NCBI GenBank assembly: GCA_020632885.1
Contig: JACKEQ010000009.1
Coordinates: 142,072-206,071, forward strand
From: Alphaproteobacteria bacterium
Lineage (GTDB): Bacteria; Myxococcota_A; UBA796; GCA-2862545
Direction of reading: 5' to 3'
Length of the DNA stretch: 64,000 nucleotides
Under the pieces are notes generated by a model. The model had not been told where the DNA came from. It was given only the letters and a program-made list of their open reading frames with translations, and did not search any database. Shown here piece by piece: positions 58,576 through 64,000 of this stretch. Made by a program: the position numbers and the translations under genes. The stretch's first letter is position 1. Every line of letters begins with the position of its first letter.

Positions 58576-59484
58576 TCAGAGGCGCTTGATCGAGAGGTCC
58601 ATGTCCATGGTCATGCCGATGTGCATGCCCATGTTCTCGTTCTCCTTCACCACCACCACGCGCGACTCGAAGTCCTGCTCCAGCACCGTGGTGCGCGGCA
58701 GGAGCCGACCGAGATCGACCACCGCGGTGCCCTTGCCGGTGCTGGCGAGGCCCACGAGCTCCGCCTTCGTGCCAGCGGGCAGGTTCGGCATCTTGAACGA
58801 GTCGTGATCGCCGGCCTGGGCGAGCTCCATCTCGAGCTCCACGTGGCCGGCGTCGATCGCCTTCACCGTGTACGTGATGGTCTGCGTGAGGGAGAGGCCG
58901 CTCTCCTTCACCCGGTCGACCGCCTTCCACTTCGCACCCACGCCCACCGGCTCCGAGGGCATCGGCACCATCGCGTGGGCCAGGCTCTTCTCGAGGTTGG
59001 CGAAGGGCTCGCCGGGGGAGTCGACCCGCGACGACACCAGGCCGCCGTGGGCGTCGACCACCAGCGAGCCGCGCGTGCCGCGGTACTTCTCGGCCTGCTC
59101 GCGGACCTGGGCGTTGATCGCGTCGATCTCCTTGCGCCGGGCGTCGCTCATCTCCACCTTGATCTCGTAGGGCTCGATCCCCGCGTCCGTGAGCGTGAAG
59201 TCGTAGCGGTAGTTCCCCTCCGGCGTCTTCTCGACGACCTTGCCCTTCAGCACCATCTTCACGGGCGGCGCGTCGGTGACCTTGGGGCTCTCGCCGCCCA
59301 TGTCCATGCCCACCACGAGGTCCAGCACCATCTCCATGGACTCGTCCGCACCCACCTTCGGTGCGAGGACCAGCGACGTCTTCGCGCCCGAGCCGGCGTC
59401 GATCAGCTCGACCGTGGGGGCCGCGAAGGCCGGGAGAGCGAACCCGCAGAGGACGACGGCGGCGGCGAACAGACGAGAAGGCAT
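58576..59484 (-). CDS. Exported protein of unknown function
   Basis: 302 residues from ATG 59484 (AGGAG six bases upstream; a GTG at 59487 is in frame but less favoured). Signal peptide MPSRLFAAAVVLCGFALPAFA with an AFA cleavage pattern, so it is periplasmic or secreted. The mature part is beta-rich with repeated Met/Asp stretches (VGMDMGGES, MGMHIGMTMDMDL) and a middle with an RRKEIDAINAQVREQAEKYRGT helix. I do not recognise the family. The start points away from uvrB. Confidence 0.7.
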   Translation of the reverse strand: MPSRLFAAAVVLCGFALPAFAAPTVELIDAGSGAKTSLVLAPKVGADESMEMVLDLVVGMDMGGESPKVTDAPPVKMVLKGKVVEKTPEGNYRYDFTLTDAGIEPYEIKVEMSDARRKEIDAINAQVREQAEKYRGTRGSLVVDAHGGLVSSRVDSPGEPFANLEKSLAHAMVPMPSEPVGVGAKWKAVDRVKESGLSLTQTITYTVKAIDAGHVELEMELAQAGDHDSFKMPNLPAGTKAELVGLASTGKGTAVVDLGRLLPRTTVLEQDFESRVVVVKENENMGMHIGMTMDMDLSIKRL

Positions 59485-59637
59485 CACACACTCCTGGGGA
59501 CCACAGGGCCCGACGGCCTCAATCTACACGATGGCCCGAACGCTCCGCGACCCCGTTTCCTTCCCGCGACAAACCCTGACCGTGGGTGGACGCCGGCCCG
59601 CGTCGGGCTAGGACGGCATACTGAACGGAGGTGAGGC

Positions 59638-61695
59638 ATGGCCCAGTGGCCCCCGCTGCAGCGCGACGTCGGACGGCCGAAGGCCACGCGGCCCTTCCGG
59701 CTCGTGTCCGATCATGCACCCACCGGCGATCAGCCCCGCGCGATCGAGGGTCTGCTGCAGGGTCTCGCCGAGGGCGCGAAGGAGCAGGTGCTGCTCGGGA
59801 TCACCGGGAGCGGCAAGACCTTCACGGTGGCCAACGTGATCGCGAAGACCGGGAAGCCCACGCTGATCCTGGCGCCCAACAAGACCCTCGCCGCCCAGCT
59901 CTTCGGCGAGATGCGCAAGCTCTTCCCGGACAACGCTGTCCAGTACTTCGTCAGCTACTACGACTACTACCAGCCGGAGGCGTACGTCCCCTCGAGCGAC
60001 CTCTACATCGAGAAGGACAGCCTGATCAACGAGGCCATCGACCGTCTCCGGCACGGGGCCACCAAGGCGCTGCTCGAGCGCAACGACGTCATCATCGTGG
60101 CGTCCGTGAGCTGCATCTACGGCCTCGGGTCGCGGGAGGCCTACGAGGGCATGCTCCTGCACCTCACGGTGGGCGAGGAGACGCCGCGCAAGGACATCCT
60201 CGCGAAGCTCGTGGAGATCCAGTACGAGCGCAACGAGCAGGACTTCCACCGGGGGACGTTCCGGGTGCGGGGCGACGTGATCGACGTCTTCCCGGCCTAC
60301 GAGGACGACACCGCCGTGCGCATCGAGCTGTTCGGCGACGAGGTCGACGCCATCCACCTCTTCGACCCGCTGCGGGGCACGAAGAAGGAGGCCCTCGACA
60401 AGGTCGCGATCTACCCGGCGTCCCACTACGTGACGCCCAAGATGAAGCTCGAGCGGGCCATGGAGGCCATCCGCGTCGAGCTCGCCCAGAGGCTCGGGGA
60501 GCTGCACGCGGCCAACCAGCTCCTCGAGGCCCAGCGGCTCGAGCAGCGCACGATGTTCGACCTCGAGATGATCGAGGAGATCGGGCGCTGCAAGGGCATC
60601 GAGAACTACAGCCGGCACCTCTCGGGGCGTGAGGAGGGCGAGCCGCCGCCCACACTCATCGAGTACTTCCCGAGCGACTGGCTGCTCGTGGTGGACGAGA
60701 GCCACATCGCCATCCCCCAGGTGGGCGGGATGTACCGGGGCGACCGCGCGCGCAAGCGCACGCTCGTGGACTACGGCTTCCGGCTGCCGTCCGCCCTCGA
60801 CAACCGGCCCCTGAAGTTCGAGGAGTTCCGCCAGCTCTGCAACCAGTCGATCTACGTGAGCGCCACGCCGGGCGACTGGGAGCTCCAGGAGGCCGGCGAG
60901 CGCATCGTGGAGCAGATCATCCGGCCCACGGGGCTGCTCGACCCCACCATCGAGGTCCGTCCGGCGGACACCCAGGTGGACGAGGCCCTCGCCGAGATCC
61001 GCACGCGGGTCGAGCGCAGCGAGCGGGTGCTCGTCACCGTGCTCACCAAGCGCATGGCCCAGGAGCTCACCGACTACTACGAGGAGCTCGGTGTGCGCGT
61101 GCGCTACCTGCACAGCGACATCGACACCCTGGAGCGTATGGAGATCCTGCGCGATCTGCGGCTCGGGGAGTTCGACGTGCTCGTGGGCATCAACCTGCTG
61201 CGGGAGGGGCTCGACCTGCCCGAGGTGAGCCTGGTGTGCGTGATGGACGCCGACAAGGAGGGCTTCCTGCGCAACCACCGGTCGCTGATCCAGGTGATGG
61301 GGCGGGCGGCGCGGAACGTGAACGGGCACGTCATCCTCTTCGCGAACCAGATCACCGAGAACATGCAGAAGTCCATGGACGAGACCCGTCGTCGCCGGGC
61401 GATCCAGGAGGCGTACAACGCCGAGCACGGCATCACGCCCCAGAGCATCCGCAACGCCGTGGAGAACCCGCTCGCGGAGCTGGTTGCGGGCGACTACGTC
61501 GAGGTCGCGCCCACGCGGGGGGCATCGAAGGGCCCGAAGCTCTCGCCGGGCGAGGACCCCTCGCGGATCCCGCAGATCCTGGTGCGGCTGCGGAAGGAGA
61601 TGCGCGAGGCGGCGGGCAAGCTGGAGTTCGAGCGCGCTGCCGAGCTGCGGGACCGGATCGCGGACCTGGAGCGCTGGCAGCTCGAGATGGGCTGA
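59638..61695 (+). CDS. uvrB: Excinuclease ABC subunit B
   Basis: 685 residues, family-standard size. P-loop GITGSGKT at 54-61, the damage-probing beta-hairpin region (YYDYYQPEAYVPSSDLY, ~106-122), the UvrA-interaction and helicase motifs (DESH, SATPGDWEL, INLLREGLDLPEV, GRAARN), and the UVR domain at the C-terminus (AAGKLEFERAAELRDRI). It loads onto damaged DNA with UvrA and recruits UvrC in nucleotide excision repair. ATG 59638 is preceded by GGAGGTGAGGC. In the 150-base gap before it a CATACT element at 59617-59622 is a possible -10 box; no clear SOS box is seen. Confidence 0.97.
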   Translation: MAQWPPLQRDVGRPKATRPFRLVSDHAPTGDQPRAIEGLLQGLAEGAKEQVLLGITGSGKTFTVANVIAKTGKPTLILAPNKTLAAQLFGEMRKLFPDNAVQYFVSYYDYYQPEAYVPSSDLYIEKDSLINEAIDRLRHGATKALLERNDVIIVASVSCIYGLGSREAYEGMLLHLTVGEETPRKDILAKLVEIQYERNEQDFHRGTFRVRGDVIDVFPAYEDDTAVRIELFGDEVDAIHLFDPLRGTKKEALDKVAIYPASHYVTPKMKLERAMEAIRVELAQRLGELHAANQLLEAQRLEQRTMFDLEMIEEIGRCKGIENYSRHLSGREEGEPPPTLIEYFPSDWLLVVDESHIAIPQVGGMYRGDRARKRTLVDYGFRLPSALDNRPLKFEEFRQLCNQSIYVSATPGDWELQEAGERIVEQIIRPTGLLDPTIEVRPADTQVDEALAEIRTRVERSERVLVTVLTKRMAQELTDYYEELGVRVRYLHSDIDTLERMEILRDLRLGEFDVLVGINLLREGLDLPEVSLVCVMDADKEGFLRNHRSLIQVMGRAARNVNGHVILFANQITENMQKSMDETRRRRAIQEAYNAEHGITPQSIRNAVENPLAELVAGDYVEVAPTRGASKGPKLSPGEDPSRIPQILVRLRKEMREAAGKLEFERAAELRDRIADLERWQLEMG

Positions 61696-61696
61696 C

Positions 61697-62398
61697 TCAC
61701 GGAGTCGACTCCGCCCTCTCCGCTGCGATCTCGGCCACCATCGGCCCGAGGTCGAAGGCGTACCGCTCGCGGTCGTCGGGGTCCACCCAGACGGTCACGG
61801 AGCGGTGGTCGAGGAGGGCCCCGAGGTCCATGTGGACGGGCGTGCTGGTGAACACCCGTCCGCCGCCCCTCACCAGAACGACCCACTCCCCCTCCACCCG
61901 CTCCGAGCCGACGACCCTGCACTGCACCTGCAGCCCCGGCAGGTCCTGGATCCGTGCGAGCTCGGCGGGATCGGCGCCGACGACGCCCTCGGCGGCGAGC
62001 TCCCCGAGCCTGGCCTCGGAGCTCACACTCGCGACGATCACCAGCGGCACGAACGCCACGAGCCCGACGATCACGTAGAGGAAGAGGTCTCCCGCGCCGC
62101 CGGGGGACGCCCGTTCGGGCTCACCGGGTGGCACGAGGATGCGCACCCGATCGCCCACGACGGGCACGCCGGGGCCGCCTCGCTGGATCGGGCTCACGAA
62201 CCGGTGCTCGCGCCCCTCGTAGGTGAACGCGTAGTGGAGCTCGTAGGTGGTGCCGTCCTCCGACTGGTGCGGGACCCGCGCCACCACGGTCCCGTCCGCC
62301 ACGTCCGCGGTGACCACCAGCTGGACCTCGGAGAGCGCGAAGGCCACACACGCCACAGCGAACAGGCCAGCGAGGAGCCACTGCAGGGAACGGCTCAT
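61697..62398 (-). CDS. Membrane protein, DUF3592-like
   Basis: 233 residues. One TM near residues 8-28 and a second at ~104-126 (LFLYVIVGLVAFVPLVIVAS); between them a small beta-rich extracytoplasmic part. The pattern ELHYAFTYEGREHRF... with PVVGDRVRILVPPGEPERASP resembles DUF3592 proteins (unknown function). The start overlaps the upstream lipoprotein's stop as ATGA, making a two-gene unit. Convergent with uvrB with two bases between stops. Confidence 0.72.
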   Translation of the reverse strand: MSRSLQWLLAGLFAVACVAFALSEVQLVVTADVADGTVVARVPHQSEDGTTYELHYAFTYEGREHRFVSPIQRGGPGVPVVGDRVRILVPPGEPERASPGGAGDLFLYVIVGLVAFVPLVIVASVSSEARLGELAAEGVVGADPAELARIQDLPGLQVQCRVVGSERVEGEWVVLVRGGGRVFTSTPVHMDLGALLDHRSVTVWVDPDDRERYAFDLGPMVAEIAAERAESTP

Positions 62399-62718
62399 GG
62401 AGTCGGGAAGTCCGCGGGCTCGAACGTCAGCGCGACGTTGGCCTCGTAGCTGCCGTCGCGCTCGAGGGTGACGTCCTGCACGGCCTCGCGACCGTCCCAG
62501 GTCACGCGCACGCTGTAGTCACCGGGGTCTCCGACGCCGTACGGGCCGCAGCCCACCACGGCCTCGGGGTCGGTCGTCCCGTTCGTGCAGACCTGCCAGG
62601 CATCCCCGCCCGCGACGGTCCACTCGATGATCGCCTCCGCAGCGGGGATGTCGATGAGGATGACGTCGATGGGCCCCTCGTGGGCGGGACAGCCGAGGAG
62701 CAGGGCGAGCGCGAGCAT
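62395..62718 (-). CDS. Small lipoprotein of unknown function
   Basis: 107 residues. MLALALLLGC (Cys at 10, no basic residue), preceded by GGAGGT three bases away. The mature part is beta-rich and acidic with two Cys (QVCTNG and VVGCGP) that may form a disulfide, and it ends ALTFEPADFP. Coupled to the DUF3592-like membrane gene by ATGA. Not recognised. Confidence 0.65.
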   Translation of the reverse strand: MLALALLLGCPAHEGPIDVILIDIPAAEAIIEWTVAGGDAWQVCTNGTTDPEAVVGCGPYGVGDPGDYSVRVTWDGREAVQDVTLERDGSYEANVALTFEPADFPTP

Positions 62719-62809
62719 GGGACCTCCGGGCCCACCCTACCGTGCGTAAGCGTCCGTGAGCGAAGCGGGCACGGTCGCCGGGTAGTCCAGACGCATCTCT
62801 GGAGGGACC

Positions 62810-63592
62810 GTGATCGTCTTCGCCCTGCTCGCCTGTACGCCCGACCGCATCCTGCTGGAGGCCGCCTTCAGCGACGACCAGGAGGCCATCGTCACCACCG
62901 AGAGCACCTGGGACTACCGGGGTGGCGGGCTCATGGGCGGGTCGCTCGCGATGGAGGCGCACCGTCCCGCACGGGTGGAGCTGGACGGCGAACGGCTGCG
63001 GGTGGACCTGCCGGACGACGTCACCCTCGGGTTCGACGAGGGGTTCTCCGGGACCTTCCAGCCGCGGTGGATGCGGTCGCGCGGGTACGTGGTGCTGGGG
63101 CTGACGGCGCACTTCGAGGCTGCCGGGGAGGACCGCTGGCCGATCGCGGGGGTCGTGGACGACGCGACGGGCGACCTGCTCTGGGTGGGTGGGTTCGACC
63201 TGCTCCCGACGCCCTCCGGCGACGCGTTGGTCTGGGCCACGCAGGACTACGTCTCGAACGAGCTGGTCGTGGTCTGGTACGACCCGGCGGACGGCGCGGA
63301 GCTCGCCACCCACCGGGTCTCCGCGGAGGGCCGGTGCCTGACGGGCTTCGACGCGGACGAGCGGCTCGTGGTGACCTGCCTGGGAGACACCGTGACGTCG
63401 TTCGCGGTCGCCCGGGACGGGACGGTGGACCGGACGGCGGAGCTGGACGACTGCGGGTACCGCCAGCGCACGACGTCGAGCCCGTGGGCGTGGGACGGGG
63501 GCTCGGTGTGGGACGTGGTGGGCCGCGAAGGTCGGGGGGACCCGACGATGGTGCGCCTGGACGACGAGCCCGGGGTCGCGTGCTCCTGGTGA
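62810..63592 (+). CDS. Lipoprotein of unknown function
   Basis: 260 residues from GTG 62810, with GGAGGG upstream. Signal MIVFALLAC: the lipobox Cys is at 9 with no basic residue before it. The mature part is beta-strand-rich (WRPIAGVVDDATGDLLWVGG-like, LVWATQDYVSNELVVVWYD) and suggests a propeller or beta-sandwich; Cys residues are isolated (RCLTGF, VTCLGD, DCGYRQ). No enzyme motif. Divergent from the short-lipoprotein/DUF3592 pair. Confidence 0.65.
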   Translation: MIVFALLACTPDRILLEAAFSDDQEAIVTTESTWDYRGGGLMGGSLAMEAHRPARVELDGERLRVDLPDDVTLGFDEGFSGTFQPRWMRSRGYVVLGLTAHFEAAGEDRWPIAGVVDDATGDLLWVGGFDLLPTPSGDALVWATQDYVSNELVVVWYDPADGAELATHRVSAEGRCLTGFDADERLVVTCLGDTVTSFAVARDGTVDRTAELDDCGYRQRTTSSPWAWDGGSVWDVVGREGRGDPTMVRLDDEPGVACSW

Positions 63593-63626
63593 CACGCGGC
63601 GGGATACCTGGTGGATGGGGGTGTCC

Positions 63627-64000
63627 ATGGAGATCGTGCTGGAGATGGTGTGGCCGGAGGGTCACGACGTGGCCTTCGTGCGCTGGCTGGTGATCGACGG
63701 CGAGCTGGTGGTGGAGGTGGACGGCGAGCGCACGGTGGTGACGGGCGTGCCCGAGGCCACGGACGACGCGCTGGAGACGCTGCACCTGCTGGATGCAGCG
63801 CACCCGGTGTTGATGCAGGGTCCAGAGGCGACGGAAGTGGGTCGGAAGCTGCTGGATGCCCACGAGCCCCTGGAGCTGACGGCCATCGCGATGGGCATGG
63901 GCGCCACGCCGCTGGCGGGTCTGGCGCTGTCGAGGGCCCTGGAGGACGGGGCGGACCCCGCCGTGATCGGTGCGCTGGCGACGCGGCTGCTGGGCATGGA
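63627..64000 (+). CDS. Partial gene running off the window end
   Basis: The frame from ATG 63627 stays open to the last base (about 124 residues visible). It reads MEIVLEMVWPEGHDVAFVRW, then acidic strands (VDGELVVEVDGER-like) and a long helix (TPLAGLALSRALEDGADP). It is an acidic, cytoplasmic-looking protein of unknown family; GTG 63621 is an alternative start. 3' end is outside the window. Confidence 0.55.
   Translation, partial: MEIVLEMVWPEGHDVAFVRWLVIDGELVVEVDGERTVVTGVPEATDDALETLHLLDAAHPVLMQGPEATEVGRKLLDAHEPLELTAIAMGMGATPLAGLALSRALEDGADPAVIGALATRLLGM

Noticed and set aside
1..64000. Prophage, insertion sequence or integrated island
   Set aside because: No transposase, integrase catalytic domain, capsid gene or att-like repeat was seen; composition looks even throughout by eye.

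Overview
The window is a dense, very GC-rich (about 70% or more), almost gap-free bacterial chromosome segment. There is no rRNA, tRNA, insertion sequence, CRISPR array or phage gene that I can see. Several features suggest a Myxococcota or other 'Deltaproteobacteria'-like organism: large eukaryotic-type Ser/Thr kinases fused to ATPase and TPR modules, a kinase-like protein fused to a winged helix, an FG-GAP fragment, a CotH-type lipoprotein, futalosine-route menaquinone genes, and many small lipoproteins of lineage-restricted look. This is an inference from gene content, not a proven placement. Many neighbours overlap as ATGA, GTGA or TGATG, so most same-strand clusters are probably translationally coupled operons.

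Layout. 1-5.4 kb: SNF2 helicase (5' end outside the window) facing a metallopeptidase-like/VWA protein. 5.4-8.7 kb: plus-strand operon of a dihydroorotase-like protein with lost metal ligands, a Bcp peroxiredoxin, a futalosine-hydrolase-like nucleosidase and a DEDDh exonuclease. 8.7-10.9 kb: pseudokinase/winged-helix fusion divergent from a GAF histidine kinase. 10.9-14 kb: minus-strand operon FadR-type regulator, phosphotransferase, membrane-anchored nuclease-like protein, K+ channel, with a FadR-like palindrome at its promoter. 14-18 kb: small enzymes (DUF4846, DUF1877, GST, GNAT, enoyl-CoA hydratase, EEP lipoprotein, wHTH). 18-25.3 kb: M16-like protein without its catalytic Glu, M23 peptidase, TetR regulator apparently starting at CTG, a duplicated SH3-like protein, an exported ferritin-like protein and its degraded paralogue. 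25.3-32.9 kb: PP2C phosphatase divergent from two tandem kinase-ATPase-TPR giants. 33-36.7 kb: small lipoproteins, LysR with a divergent oxidoreductase, and an FG-GAP relic. 36.7-37.6 kb: DUF433/DUF5615 toxin-antitoxin pair. 37.6-44.3 kb: menaquinone operon (polyprenyl synthase, UbiX with a repeat tail, an MqnE-MqnA-degenerate radical-SAM fusion, aminofutalosine deaminase, MqnP) facing a GbsR/MarR-like regulator. 44.9-49.3 kb: lipoprotein, two paralogous propellers, a DEDDh exonuclease and a membrane retropepsin-like protease. 49.3-54.2 kb: infA with a structured leader, a Cys-repeat protein, CotH and an unknown protein. 54-64 kb: TPR proteins, KapD-like exonuclease, acyltransferase, NifU-like protein, degenerate Nudix protein, uvrB and small lipoproteins.

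How the genes work together. The clearest pathway is futalosine menaquinone synthesis. MqnA-like and MqnE-like activities sit on one polypeptide, a deaminase would make futalosine, the MqnB-like enzyme 30 kb away would split it, UbiX would supply prenylated flavin to an unseen decarboxylase, and the polyprenyl synthase and MqnP would supply and attach the tail. MqnD, a catalytic MqnC and the UbiD-type decarboxylase are not in the window. A second theme is Ser/Thr phosphosignalling: two giant kinases, one PP2C phosphatase and one pseudokinase. A third is a set of lipoproteins with unusually short signal peptides lacking a basic n-region. Recurrent loss of catalytic residues (dihydroorotase-like, M16, Nudix, SNase-like, pseudokinase, terminal radical-SAM-like domain) is notable. 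No stretch over 300 bases is left without a gene or relic.
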